Shown: positions 48,801 through 61,089 of the stretch, in pieces
How the letters are laid out: every line of letters starts with the position of its first letter
How positions within the stretch are numbered: the stretch's first letter is position 1
Assembly (NCBI RefSeq): GCF_047495875.1
Contig: NC_092471.1
Span: 16,637,001-16,701,000 of the forward strand
Direction: 5' to 3'
Length of the DNA stretch: 64,000 nucleotides
Source of the DNA: Pithys albifrons albifrons
Taxonomy: Eukaryota; Chordata; Aves; Passeriformes; Thamnophilidae
Position numbers and translations under genes: made by a program
Notes under the pieces: model-generated
Told to the model about the DNA's origin: nothing
Seen by the model: only the letters and a program-made list of their open reading frames with translations
Databases searched by the model: none

Positions 48801-51800
48801 AGCCTGGAAAGAGCTTTCATCCAGTGTTACTGAAATCAAACAGAAAAACCAGATCACACTGGTGGGAGGGCTGCCTGTCTGGGGGGCTAAGACCAGGGCA
48901 GTTGTCTTCATGGTACTACAAGTGCCATTTTCCCTCCTCTCAGTGCTATGAAGAGTTCATCTGTCGCTCCCCCCTGGACTCCTGCATCCTCTTCCATGAA
49001 GGTGGACACTGGCGGGAGCTCGTGGTTCGCACCACCAGCCGTGGCCACACCATGGCCATCATCACTTTCCACCCCCAGGAGCTGGGCCAGGTGAGAATAT
49101 GCAGGACAGGGCCCCTGGCAAGATCACATCACATCACATATCTGGCTGACCTGAGCCTGCTGGGTGTATCGCTGGGGAGAGGTGTCTAATCACATTACCC
49201 AAACAGGCAGGTTTTCCTTTCTTGCTCTTGACAGGATGCACTGGCTACTCAGAAAGCATTGCTCAAGGAGTTCTTCACACGTGGACCTGGAACAGTCTGT
49301 GCCTTGACTTCACTTTATTTCCAAGAGAGGTAGATGTCTTGACACAGGGAATGAGTGGAAACAAAGCCACCTCCTTTCTCTCCCCCTTCTCTGATCAAAT
49401 TCAAATTCTACCAGCTCAGGGAGTGCTTGAAGAGAATGACACATGTTTGGATCCCTCTTAAAGATGTGGTTTTAAAATGGCCCCATCTTTTTTTGCCCAG
49501 ACCTGTAAAGCTTGAACACACTATGGCTCTACCTCATGGGAGTTACGAGTCTGGGAAACTGAAGAAAAACCCTACAGTGACTTTTCCAAGACAGTAAATC
49601 ACATTAGCAGCAAAACTGGGGAGTAGACCCAAGGACTGCTGCCTTTTAAGTAATTTTGATCCTTTTTGTGAAATCTAGGCCTTACAAGTCACAGATCCCT
49701 TACAAAGAATCAAAATTCTTTGATCTTATTGAAAGGCTTACATGAAATAGAAGTTGCTGGGAGAGAGAACCATCCTCCCCTGCCCATGAGCGCCCTGGGA
49801 ATGGAAACCTGCTCTCTGCTGCTTTCTAACAGCTGTTTTTGTGTGCTCTGCCAGCACCATGACTCGCTGCTCCCATGAGCAGTCTCCCTACCAGCTGCTC
49901 CACGGGGAACCTCACATCTTTGAAGAACTGCTTGGCCTGAAGTTTCGCATCTCTCCCGATGCCTTTTTCCAAGTGAACACGGCTGGAGCAGAAGTTCTGT
50001 ACCAGGCAGTTGGGGAGCTCTGTCAGGCTGCTGGAGACACTGTCCTCCTTGACATCTGCTGTGGAACAGGTGGGTAGTGGCCATGTGAGCCTGGCTCCCA
50101 GGGCTGGTGCTTTGTGTGCCAAAACTCACCCTTGCTATGTAAAGGCCTGTTTCTTCAGCATGAATATACAGAGTGTTTTTGTTTCCTGTGTTTCCAGGCA
50201 CAATTGGTCTCTCTCTGGCTCACCAGGTGTCCAAGGTTGTTGGTGTGGAGGTGGTGGAGAAGGCAATAGAGGATGCTAAATGGAATGCAGCATTCAATGG
50301 TGAGTTCAAACTCACTGTGGCAGAATTTCAAACTGACTGCTGAAAAATCAGAAGTAACCAGTTACACACAGCAAAGTGTGGATCATGTTACAACTAACAC
50401 TTGCTGGGACCCTGTTCATGTGGTTTCTTTCTGCTTCGCAGGAATCTCAAACTGTGAGTTCCACAGTGGGAAGGCAGAGGCCGTGTTGCCACAACTCCTG
50501 GCGGCGTGGGAGGATGCTCGGCCGCTCGTTGCTGTGGTGAACCCATCTCGGGCTGGGCTACGTGAGAGAATATGCTTGCTATTTTTTGTTTTCATCTTGT
50601 AAACAGATAACTTTGAACGAGTTCTGTGAGACCTGTTATACTGGTTCCAAACCCTTTGCTTGCATAGTCTCCAGTTTTTTACCTTGTTGCTGACAACAAC
50701 TAAAACCCTACAATCTGCTGTTTTCAGTTCCTTAACATGCTTTCTCTTTAAAGCAGACAGCTCTTTTTCCATCTTTCACAGACTCACACAATTATTTAGG
50801 AGAGAAGGGACCTCTGGAGGTCTGCGGTGCATTCTGCCTACTGTAGCAAGGCTGACTTCAGAGTTGTATAAGGTTGCTTAGGGCTATAAAGCCTAGCTGA
50901 GGTTTGAATGTGTCCAAGGGTGGATCCCCTCTCCTGAAAATGTTTTCCCTAACATATTTAATCAGTATTTCCCCTTACTGCTCTTCATCTATTGCCTCTC
51001 ACGCTCTTCTTGTGCCCCTCTGAGAAGATTCTGGCCCTGTGTTGTCTGTAATCCCCCATGAGGCCCCTGAAGACAGCAGAAGGATCCTCGTTTACCATCT
51101 CTTCCTCAGACTGAGTAACCCCAGCCCTCGTGCCTACTGTGCTCCAGTCCTGTAACCATCTCAGTAGTCTCCCCTGAACTCCCTGCAGTGTGTACTGGGA
51201 AGTCACAGTGAGGTGGCCAAATGCACTTTCACAAGTGTGAGTGTGGAAGGTTTTATGTTCCCGTGCTCTGCTAAGTAACAATTTTTCTCTCATCCTTCAT
51301 CCCCCTGGGAAGCAGAGGGATTTCTCCCACTGCTCTACCCTGCCCAACTGGCTAAGCTGTCAGCAAAATGGCAAAATATGTATCTTGTTTTCCCCTGTAT
51401 TTCTGACAGTTCAGTGCAGCTCTGTGATGCTCGGTGTTCAGTCATTCCCCTGCAGATCTCATAGGGGTGGTGGGTCCCTGGCAAAGCAGAGTGTGTTTTT
51501 GCAGATTACAGGGTTGTGAGGGCCATCCGGAACTGCCAGTCCATCCGCAGGCTGCTCTACATCTCCTGCAAGCCAGAGGGTGAAGCCATGAGGAACTTCC
51601 TTGAGTGAGCACTCTCCTCCTCTCCACTGACCTTAGTGACAGACCCTGTTATTCCAACAAGGCTTAGGAAGGTTTTTGTTGTGGTTAAATTCAACTGGGT
51701 GAGTTCTGCAGGTGAGATCCAGGACTAAGTGCACAGGCAGAAGGGCTTTATCCTTCTGTATTACCTTGGGTTTCCCAGCAAGCTACACTAGCTGGTTTAA

Positions 51801-52518
51801 GATAGGGAGGTACTCTCTGAGTTTTATGTACCAGCAGGATGCTTTATTGCATCAACAAGGAATAGAAAATAGTGCACACATGTTATAATGGCACTGTGCA
51901 TCCTTCTCCAACAAAAGTTGGAGACATCTGGATATGGGATATGGAGTCCACTGGGTTCACTACAGGTAGGATGACCCCTAGACAACAAAGTGAAGCCAAG
52001 GGGATTAGTCACCTGCTTAGGTGGCTTTATGTGTTCAGTCTTTATCTGGGGTAGGCCCATTTGCATGTGAAAAACCTGTCTCCAGCTGACCATGAAGGTA
52101 ATGCCAAATGGAAAATTGCATCCTAAGGGTATTAAGTGTCTTTCAGCTGGGATGGCTTGTGAGAAAGGGAGCCTTAAACTCGCCACTGCCTGTTCAACTT
52201 GTCCTTGTTTTCAGGACTGGTTTGGGATTCACTATTGATGGTTCCACACCTCAGCCAGTGTCAGCTGCAGACTGAGGAACATTAGCCAAACAAACAATAG
52301 CTCCTCAGTGGATCCTCTGTGCTATTGTGCTGCCAGTAATGGTGGGAAGGGTCCTGCTACTGGTCTAAAGGATGGTCTTTGCTTTCCACAGGCTGTGCTG
52401 CCCACCTGACCCACGGAAGAAGCTGACAGGAGAGCCATTTGCCCCAGTGCTGGCAATTCCTTTTGACATGTTTCCTCACACTGTTCATTGTGAGCTGGTG
52501 CTGCTGTTCACCCGCTGA
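45833..52518 (+). CDS. TRMT2B: TRMT2B, mitochondrial tRNA/rRNA (uracil-5-)-methyltransferase
   Basis: Twelve coding exons: 45833-45993, 46691-46745, 47204-47323, 47716-47815, 48403-48473, 48944-49090, 49235-49329, 49855-50069, 50198-50299, 50442-50561, 51505-51604 and 52392-52518. Consensus splice sites and phases give 470 aa (human 504). The N-terminus is rich in Arg/Leu and lacks acidic residues, like a mitochondrial targeting peptide. The start has an ACCATGG context. Conserved blocks include INGYRNKSTFSVNRGPDG, HTMAIITFHPQ, the SAM motif DICCGTGTIG (about 316-325), NPSRAGLH and the catalytic-cysteine region YISCKPEG (Cys about 417); the protein ends HCELVLLFTR. It makes m5U54 in mitochondrial tRNAs and m5U in 12S rRNA. 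NPSRAG in place of the bacterial DPPR and the absence of an RNA-recognition motif favour TRMT2B over TRMT2A. Confidence 0.96.
48483..48509. repeat. (AAAT)n microsatellite in TRMT2B intron 5
   Basis: About six AAAT/TAAA units lie just after the exon 5 donor site. A simple repeat. Confidence 0.85.
50785..51215 (-). mobile_element. Old CR1 LINE 3' fragment in TRMT2B intron 10
   Basis: Read on the plus strand it shows the reverse complement of the avian CR1 3' end: AGAAGGGACCTCTGGAGGTCT, then a GAATGTGTCCAAGGGTGGA-like stretch, then decayed body sequence (CCCCATGAGGCCCC). The 3' tail is therefore at the left and the element lies on the minus strand. It is heavily diverged and truncated, with no open reading frame. 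Confidence 0.65.
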
Positions 52519-52631
52519 CAAGGAGGCAGGTATGCCAGCTCTGAGAGCTTGGGAAGCAACCTCCTCCTGTCCCGAAGACTCAAGTCAATGGAGTTAGGAT
52601 TTTAACTTATTTTCTAGATAGGTTGTATAAA

Positions 52632-52637
52632 AATAAA
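52632..52637 (+). terminator. TRMT2B: Poly(A) signal of TRMT2B
   Basis: AATAAA lies 114 bases after the TRMT2B stop codon, upstream of the LTR insertion. A short 3' UTR is implied. Confidence 0.65.
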
Positions 52638-52787
52638 TGATTTTGCTTTTTCTCTTACTTTGGGTTGCCTAAGGAACCACTTGGATTTCTGAGGTGAAAA
52701 GGTTCTCTGTAGCATTTATCACCCTTCTTTCCCCTGCAAACCCGTTGGCCTGATGGTTAAAGCAGCCTGGAAAATACACTCTCCCTG

Positions 52788-53364
52788 TGTTGAGGAAGAT
52801 GCCCAGGACTGGTAGCTTGGTGTTTAAGCTGCAAGTTGTGCCCTAGATGGTGGGAAATTACTGGAGCCCTGGCAAGGAACACTTGTGCCTAACAAAGGGC
52901 AGGGGGACCTGTGGGGCCAGCCAGGGGGTAGGTGGGTGCTCACTCAGAGTCTCTGCACAACCCAGTGAACAACAGAAAGACCCCAGACCCTAATTTTCCA
53001 CTGGTCAGAACTATTGTGCAAGGAGATTTGGGGTGCAAGGGTATGAAAGCCCAGGGGTTCCTTTGTTGGGGTCCCTCCCTGGAGGCACCAGCTCCAGCTG
53101 TTGTTACATTTCTGTGCCACAATTAAAATATTTAAAGGATTCAGATGTCTGAGGCTCTGCTACGGGAAACTGGGGTAGAGCTGGTGAAGGGAAGTTATGT
53201 GATTGTGTCGGTGGGGTGTGTGAGGAGTTAAACAAGGCACCTCTGTGTTCACTGGAACCACTGCTGCAATGGGGCTTCAGTCCCAGCTGTGACAGTCTGG
53301 GGTGGTTGTGAGTGTGACCCCAGGAGTGGCTCCTGGATGGTCAGACAGGTAAGGTTCCATAACA
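52788..53364 (+). mobile_element. Solo LTR of an avian endogenous retrovirus, downstream of TRMT2B
   Basis: Starts TGTTGAGGAAGATG and ends TTCCATAACA, 577 bp. CCTG occurs immediately before (52784-52787) and after (53365-53368), a likely target-site duplication. It is colinear with 32141-32658: GCTTGGTGTTTAAGCTG, GGGGTCCCTCCCTGGAGGC, ATTAAA in the polyadenylation position, and GGATGGTCAGACAGG near the end. No internal viral sequence is present. Between here and TMEM35A (53.4-54.9 kb) I see nothing further I can name. Confidence 0.8.
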
Positions 53365-54998
53365 CCTGGTATTGGGAGTTTCCACTATCAACATGTGAAT
53401 ACACTCACTAAAATCTGCTGCATTTTCTAATACTGCCATGCCATTAGTTCTGTGATTGCTTCAAGGATATTCCAGCTGTTTTTCAAGTTGATGGTAAAAC
53501 ATGCTATGAAGAAACCATTAGAACTAGAAATAAATCCTCATGCTTCAATGGGAAAATGTTGACTTTTGGGGTCAGGGAAATACTTCCTATATAAGCTTCC
53601 AAACCCAACACTGAATCACTGTCAGTAACAGGGTAAGTTGGAGGCAATGAGATTTTTCTACAAAACAAAATGAAAAGAGAACAGATTTCAGTCTCTCTCC
53701 TTCCACACCTGCCTCTCTCTTCTCCACTAACACACACCTAAGTATGAAGTACCCTGTGAAAAAGTCAGCAGCACCATTTTCCCTCCTCAGGATGTTCTGC
53801 AATAGCACATAAAAAAATTTCTTGTGTTTTGTATCTGGCCTGTCCTGTTCACTTTGAAGCTCCATGTAATATGAAATTCTCTCCAGCTCTTCCAGTGATT
53901 GAACTGCTGTAATGGGGAGGGAGGGATGAATGAGCAGAGTTCCCTTGTATTTTATGAATCCCATGATATTCTGAATCAAGGCTGATAAACTCCTAAGGAA
54001 GCAGGGACAGCTGCCTGTATTTTTCAAACTTTTAATTCCAGTCCTAAGAAAACCTGAGCTTGGAATAATAAGAACAATCACCAGTTCTCAAGCCACAGGG
54101 GCTTAAAATGCATGCCTTGAAGACTTCAGACTTAAATCACCAGTGTTCCATGAGTGCAAGATTTTTGCACACTGTTACAGCCTCTTGTTTTCATTTTATA
54201 CCAAAGGATGCAGTATTCCAGAAGTTCTTTGTATAAGTATAATTTGGTTTCTCGCTGCAAGATCTGAATCCATTTCTGCTTAGCCTGGCTGTGCTTTGAT
54301 CAAAAGGAAATTTGCTTAAATTTCAGGAGAGAGAATAACTTTAAATGAGAATGTAGCAGAGGACCAGAAAACCTTTGCACTAGCCTCTGGATTGCTGGAA
54401 ATACAGGACAGGTTTTACGTGCAGTGGAGGTGGGTGACACAAGAGGCCTCACCTTCCCTTTTGGGCATCGGGTTCCTGGAGAACCACAGGGACAAGACAT
54501 CTCTTTTGCTTTCCTGGTGCAAAAACATGAAGCAATTTGTAGTTTGCTGTGTATCAGCACCTGACTATCTGGAACTGAAGGCTGTCTATGTGCAAGAGAC
54601 CCCCGTCCGCTTTTCCTCCACAGCACGTAATTCCTGTGTCCTCTCCTAACATGTCCTTGTTTTCCCACTAGTGAGCAACTGTGCTCTGCTTTTGGCTGCC
54701 GTCCCACATCCCTAGAACTGGCTCAGTTTCGGCTTTCTGTGGGCGATTTATGGAACATGCAAGGAAACAGAGGATGACTTACTGGCAGGAGCGCGCCAGG
54801 TGCTGGAGCTGCCTGGCTCCGGCTGCAGGGCATTAGGACCCAGGGGTTGCCGAGTGGAGGAGGCTGAATCCCCTCCCGCTGTCATCCTCCTGCCTCTGCA
54901 GCTTTATTCCTACAGCCTTCAATGGTGACGGACTCCCTCCCACCCGGGCTGGCAGCCAGAGCCAGAAGGCCTCGCTAGGACCGGATCCCTGCAGCTCT

Positions 54999-57900
54999 AT
55001 GGCATCTCCCAGGACTATCACCATCGTCGCCCTCTCGGTGGCCCTGGGGCTCTTCTTTGTCTTTATGGGGACCATCAAACTGACCCCTCGGCTCAGCAGA
55101 GATGCCTACAACGAGATGGTGAGTCGGGCAGCGGCAGCACAGGGGAGGGGGGGCATTAGGGCTCTCTCCCCTCCAACCTTGCAGCAGGAGCAGCGGTTGT
55201 AGGGGTAGGCAGAGGGTGCCTGCCCTGGAGCCACGAGCGATGGGATGGAGAGGGGAGAAGCTTCTCTGTCTCCTTATTTGATAGACATGGAGAGAAGCCA
55301 ACAATACGCAGAGCCCAAGATATCCTGGCGGCCCTTGCCTGGGCTCCATCTGAGCCTATCCATGGAGAAACCTCTGTGGATAAGGACAGGGAGGGGGGGC
55401 AGGGAGGACAGGGTAGCACAGCACACTGATACCTGCAAAAGATGGGGCCACAAGAATCCCTAAAAGCCGGGTCTGTAGAAGTGCCAGATATGCAGCAGGC
55501 AAGGAAAGCTGATCCCTGAAAATCAGGGAGAAAACCTACCCCCTGGATGAGGGGTAGGAAAAGCAGATGCCTGCTTTGGCAGCCAGATGTTCATCCTCAC
55601 AATTCTATGCTTTACAGGAAGGATAATAACACTGACTGTCTTTACCTCACAAGACTTGTGCAGGGATTAATTCATGATTGTGAACTGCTTTGAGATTTGT
55701 AGTTGGCAGAGGAAGGTATTAGTCATCTTATTATTCTCTTTAGCCGAGGAAACGATCCTTTCCTCCTCTTGCCTAACAGGAAGGGGGTGAAGAGAGGATG
55801 GAGAAGTTGCTGTGTGCATTTCTCACCTGGCAAGATGGTTTATGCTCCTCTCTGCTCAGGGCCAGCCCTGCTGCAGAGCTTGGCCAGCTGAGAGCTGCAG
55901 GCAGGTGAGGGACTGGCTGCCACATTCTGCTTCCTCATCTATGTTTATTTGTTCTCCTGCCTGCTCCCCCTTTCCCCATTGTTCATTGCAGTAGTTGAAA
56001 AGCACTGGTATGATTTTTGTGCACCTAAAAAAATAGTGCTGGAAGTTTCCAGCATGTTCTATTCTCTCCCTTTGCTCCACCTGCCCAGCTGCTTTTCCTT
56101 AGCTCTCAAATAACATCTGAATTGCAATGCCTTGTCTGCAGCCCAGCACAGGGATCTCACAGGGAAGAATCCCCAAGAAGTAACTCATTAGCAAGAGACT
56201 GAGATAAAATGCCCAGAAAACAAAGCTCTTAAGCTTTTGCAATAGAAGAAAAATAAAAAAAAAAAAAGAAACAGAAAAAAAGCAGAGACCTTGGAAGCAT
56301 TGCAAAATGCTTGCTCTGTAAAATATTTTGCTTCTCTGTCCCTTTCTGCTTTACCAAGAGGCAGGCCTACAGATAGGAAAGGTCTCTGGTTGTGTAAGGA
56401 GAAAACCAGATATCCAACAGCACCATTATTCTTCATAGCCCATATTGTCACATATTTATGCTTCATTGGGCTCTCCTGCCTTGGCTGTGCTGCACACTCT
56501 GAGGTCTGTCATGTCGTGGAGACAGTTAGTGAAAACCTGACTTTGCTAATCCATAGGGATGGCTTTTTGCCCCCAACAAATAGAGAACCTCTGTTTTCTA
56601 CCTATAGCACCGAACTTGTGGCTTTTCATTCAGCAGGAAACACAGCTGTTTGTCTATTAAAATACCTGAAATACCAGAGTACTCTGGGACGTGCTTATGG
56701 TACATTTTTTAAAAAGCTGTGATTTTTACAACTGTTTAAAAATACTCTGCTCTGAGGCTTTAATCACTGATGGTTTAAAATGCACTTAGAGTAAATTTGT
56801 TGTGAGAGCTTAGATTATTTTGTAGCAAAAATTACAATGCTATATATTTTTTAACCACATATACAGTGTCAGATCCTCCCAGAAGGAAGCATCAAAACCT
56901 ACAGAGAAGTGAGGAAGTTCTGTGTGCCTGTAATGCAGGTTCCCAAAATCATATGGAAGTAAATCCAGAATTTTTCAGTGCCTATGGAAGCTGAACAACC
57001 CTGTACCTGGTATTTGGTTTCCATTTCCCTCTCCCTGATTAGAAAGCAGAGAACACAATGGCAAGAATATCTGCAAAAGTGGAAGTGGAAATAATTTCAG
57101 TGTCTTGAATAACTACGAGCTTTATTAATATATATACATACAAAAACTAAATACTTGATTGCAAAAAAACAAACAAACAAAACAAAAACCCCACCAACCC
57201 CCAAACAAAACAATAAACCCGTGAGCACCTAATGTTCAAATACAAGAATACATACATATACAAGAATAAATACAAATACATATGTTCAAGTTGAACATAT
57301 GTAAGGATAGAAGTTGTTTCTTTAAAAAAAAGTGGCAGCTGTGTAAGCAGGCTGAGTCTTGCAACTTGCACTTCTTCTAAATCCAGCATGAAGTAGGGAG
57401 CACATGATGTCAAAGGTCGGTTTGCTTTCACCTGAGGAAAGAAAGATCATAAAAGTGTGTAAGTCCAGGAGAGGGTTGGTGCACCTCAGCTTTGATGTGT
57501 AGTCCCACACTAAGATTGCACTGCCCAGAAACAGTGGGATATGTTAAGTTGCTCTGAGATAGAGACTTTTGTATTTGCTTACTGTGCCTTGGCTTTGCAG
57601 GGACTGGGTGTGTTACTGAATTTTGAAGGACAAGCATTTTTTTTCTTTTTAACAATATGGTTCTGCACTGCCAGTTCTAGGAAGTGTAACTTCAGATTTC
57701 ATCTGGTCTGGTCGTAGTTCCAGAGAGGGCTGCTAGATTGCAGAGCTGATTTCCAGTGAGGAGACAACAGCTTGTAAAGGGGGAACTGCAGGTTGATGGT
57801 TTAATACTCCCCCAAGAGAAGCTTTACAGATTGGGTGTTGCACCAGAGGGGTCTGTGATGGTTGAAGTCACCTTTAGGTCATATTGCACATCGGTCTCTT

Positions 57901-58348
57901 TCAGTGGAAGGTACCTTTGCCTTCACTTTCTCACATGAGGGTGTTGTACCCTTGATTTCAGAAACGAGCGTACAAAAGCTACGTGCGGGCCCTGCCCATG
58001 CTGAAGAAGATGGGAGTCAGCTCCATCCTGCTCCGCAAGAGCATCGGCGCCCTGGAGGTGGCGTGTGGCATTGTCATGACACTGGTGCCTGGTCGCCCCA
58101 AAGACGTGGCCAACTTTCTGCTGCTGCTCCTCGTGCTGGCTGTGCTGTTTTTCCACCAGCTGGTGGGGGACCCCCTGAAGCGCTACGCCCACGCCCTGGT
58201 GTTCGGGATCCTGCTCACCTGCCGCCTGCTGATCGCCCGCCAGCCCGAGGAGCTGCCCCCGGAGAAGAGGATGCTGTCGGTGAACGGCGAGGAGCAGCCG
58301 CTCATCCACGAGGCAGCTCCTGAGAAAGGCAAAATGAAGGTATCCTAG
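54999..58348 (+). CDS. TMEM35A: TMEM35A / NACHO, nicotinic receptor assembly chaperone
   Basis: Two coding exons, 54999-55118 and 57962-58348, with GT-AG ends and in-frame joining, give 168 aa (human 167). The first exon encodes a signal-anchor-like helix ([20 protein letters not shown]) followed by [14 protein letters not shown]. The second encodes [15 protein letters not shown], a second hydrophobic segment ([17 protein letters not shown]), a Leu-rich helix ([20 protein letters not shown]), a fourth ([15 protein letters not shown]) and a polar tail ending KGKMKVS. The four-helix layout fits the DoxX-like family. NACHO resides in the neuronal ER and promotes folding and assembly of alpha7 and other nicotinic receptors. 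In human it lies beside TRMT2B and CENPI on Xq22.1, the same order as here. Confidence 0.96.
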
Positions 58349-58454
58349 TTGGGTGCATGTGAGAAACACGGACCCTCGAGGCAGCTCTCTCCAAAATCAC
58401 CCAGAAAAATTTGGTTTTTATTTACCTATTTGCATTTTTTTTTTGGTCTGTCTA

Positions 58455-58460
58455 AATAAA
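58455..58460 (+). terminator. TMEM35A: Poly(A) signal of TMEM35A
   Basis: AATAAA lies 107 bases after the TMEM35A stop codon, following a T-rich stretch. Positional inference. Confidence 0.6.
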
Positions 58461-59500
58461 GTTGCACTTGGGGTCTGAGAGATACAAGGTACGTCTACAC
58501 TGTAGTCTTGCTTTTGCTGCTGCCCTGTAATGTAGAAAAACACAAGCCAGCTTTCTGGGGACAGCTTGGAGGCAGCCAGCAACCTGGCTGGAGCAGTGCC
58601 AGCCTCAGCAGGGGCTGCAAACCCATCTGGGCAGGGACCTGGGTGGGCAGTCAGGCTTACCCTGGCACTGCTGCAGTGGGAGGTCAGTCCCTGAGCCCAC
58701 CCTGAGCCCAGCCCTGGCCTGGCTGCTGCTGCCTGACAGTCTGGGGCAGCAGGTGGGCAGGACATGGCCAGTGTCCCTGTGCTGGCCTGTGCAGCCCCAC
58801 CCACACACCTGCAATTCCTTTTCCATAGTCCAGGGGTAAAAGAGACCCTCCTTACCATAAAAGTGCTGTTTGTTGTGTTGGAGAGAGGGATCCCTCAGCT
58901 TTTGCTGTCTCTGTGCCCAGTCCTTGTCCTGGACTGGTTATCCAGGGGAAACATGAGATGCTGTTTGCATCTTCCTTGATTTCCATGCAGAGGCTCCAAG
59001 ACTGGGACAATGGCCTGATAACAGTAATATTTTGCCTGCTTCACATGAGGCAATGGCATCTCCTTACCCTTTTTGGCAGAGAGCAAGGATCCCTGGAGAG
59101 AGGATGGGGAGCAGAACTGCCCAAACAACTCCAAAGTATCTCTCTGATGTTGGCAAATAGCATTGTGCTCCCCATTTCCTTGCAAGAAAAAAACTTTTTT
59201 CCACAGCTACCATGACTTTATAGAATTGTTGTTTGGTAGATGAGGGTCTGAACAATCCCAGGTACCTCATTGCTCATCCCAAATACAGCCTTGGTGAGCT
59301 GGGAGAACTCCTGTTACCAGAGCCTGAATCCCTGTGTTGTATCTGAAAACTTAAGAGTGTCATAAGGAGCATGTGTTACCTCTGAATTTGTCTGGTTTTC
59401 TTAATGTTTGTCTGTTTTCAGTTTTCCTTATTTTTTTAACTATTCATGAAAATAAACTTTTTGAAATTTGGAGAAAAACGTCTTTATAGAAACAAATTTC

Positions 59501-59540
59501 TTTTTTTTTTTTTTTTTTTTGAGAGAGAGAGAGAGAGACA
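59501..59540. repeat. Poly(T) tract followed by (GA)n
   Basis: About 19 T residues are followed directly by about nine GA units. A simple polypyrimidine/polypurine switch. Confidence 0.9.
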
Positions 59541-59847
59541 CATGTCTGAAAACACTTCCCTGTGGTCAAACACAAAAAATGGGCAGAATGATGTCAGGCA
59601 ACTTGAGAGAGGCAAGGCAATGCAGAGGGGAAGGCAGCTGAACAATACTTGGCTACACAGTAATATCCACAGACATTTAAAAGGGATATTTGGATATGGA
59701 AATGAAACAGTCTCAGATAAATTTCTGCTACAGTACAAGGTGGCAGTGAGAAAAAGTAACTCCAGTGAACTGTCATCATTGTGTCTGTGTAAAAATTGGT
59801 GAGGGATGTGCACATGCAGTTTTCTTCTTAGGTTTGCTGCTGGAACA

Positions 59848-59958
59848 GATGCAGCCCCTTGTGTGTATATATACATATGTATATATATATATACACTGAA
59901 AAAGCCCACAGATGCAGCCCCTTGTGTGTATATATATATATACACTGAAAAAGCCCAC
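59848..59958. repeat. Tandem duplication carrying a (TA)n microsatellite
   Basis: The unit GATGCAGCCCCTTGTGTG, then a TA-rich core, then CACTGAAAAAGCCCAC occurs twice (59848-59909 and 59911-59958). Copies differ only in TA-core length, which points to recent duplication by slippage or unequal exchange. Confidence 0.85.
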
Positions 59959-60849
59959 TCCCAGAGCCCCAGAGAGACTAAATACCTCTTGTCAGATGTG
60001 CACCCTGACAAAGGAATGAAGAGATTGTCTGCTAGACAATCTCATCTTCCCAGACTACCTCAAGGTCATCCCAAACAGACACAGAATTTGCTTTACTCTC
60101 CCGAAGAGAGCCAAGCCCTGGGTGGGGTTAATAATCACCGTATAACTCAAAACTGCCCCTTGATGTGTATGTCCTACAGGAGGTCCTCACAGCCGAACTG
60201 CTGCAGCCCCTCTGCCCACTCACCCCCCTGAGCACCAGCTCAGGAAACCCTCGGGAACCAGAGCTGTGTTTGTATTCTGTGTATTCCTCACCCAAGCCCG
60301 TACAGGTGCCATAACAACACACCATCCCACGGGGCAAAGCCTGTCCCTGCACAACCTTCCGACTGCTCCGTGAACACTAAAAACCATCCCCTGTTAGCAC
60401 ATTTGCAGCGAAACGGGTGGCTGCGTGTTCTCACCGAGGCAGAGGAGCCTTTCCTTGCAGCCCAGCAGCCAATTCCGTATTTATGTGGGCGGCCTGACCT
60501 CTATCACTGCCCCCAGCATTAACAGGCTATTTTTGGCCGCTGCCAGCCATCTGTGCTCGCCGGAGGCCACACGAACCGCTCCACTCCTTTTGTAAGACCT
60601 CGATGCTAATTTACTCCTCTTTTTTTTCTTTTTGTTTCCATGTTCCTTTTATCTCCAAGTCCATAATTTCATCCCTGTCATCCTCATCCAGGCCTCACTG
60701 TTTAGAGCCTCAGCGTTACTGGATCACCTCCCTGCTCTCTTTATATATCAATTTTCCCCCTCTCTTTTTTCCATGATGTGTTCTTAGCGGTGCAGCTCGC
60801 ACCTCATGGACAAGGGAACGCTCCAAGCGCTCCCGAATTTCCCCACATG

Positions 60850-61073
60850 GCAATTCCCGCCCCGCCGGGCACGTCCCGCGCATGCTCAGACCCGCCCGGA
60901 GAGGGGCAGGAAGGGCGGAAGCGTCGGCGTCGTTCCCACCCTCTGCGCGCACGCGCACGAGATGGGGAGGAGGGCGGGGCGCGCTGCCCGGAGGGGCGGT
61001 GGCGGCCACTGCGCAGGCGCAGAGCGGCGGCGGCGCGGTTTGAACGGCGGGACGGTTGGAGAGGCGGGACTGG
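60850..61073 (+). promoter_or_regulatory. CENPI: CpG-island promoter and probable noncoding exon 1 of CENPI
   Basis: A CpG-dense block with a consensus NRF1 palindrome TGCGCAGGCGCA (61010-61021) and TTTGAA (61039-61044), preceded at four bases by GGCGGC. This is the CDE/CHR arrangement of cell-cycle genes repressed by DREAM. A donor-like CTGG|GTGAGG ends at 61073. It is the only promoter-like block upstream of the CENPI coding exon, so I assign it to CENPI. Confidence 0.6.
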
Positions 61074-61089
61074 GTGAGGCGACAGCGGG

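Larger units (their letters stand above)
58470..60780. other. TMEM35A-CENPI intergenic region
   Basis: No gene supported. It contains simple repeats at 59.49-59.54 kb and 59.85-59.96 kb and a non-repetitive stretch at 60.41-60.60 kb with MEF2/CArG-like CTATTTTTGG and GTATTTATGT motifs. Confidence 0.5.

Noticed and set aside
53365..53380. Primer-binding site after the 52.8 kb LTR (TGGTATTGGGAG)
   Set aside because: The CCTG flank repeat shows that the element ends at 53364, so this is host sequence and no internal retroviral region follows.
59806..60011. Frames rich in YIYIY
   Set aside because: They translate the TA microsatellite duplication.
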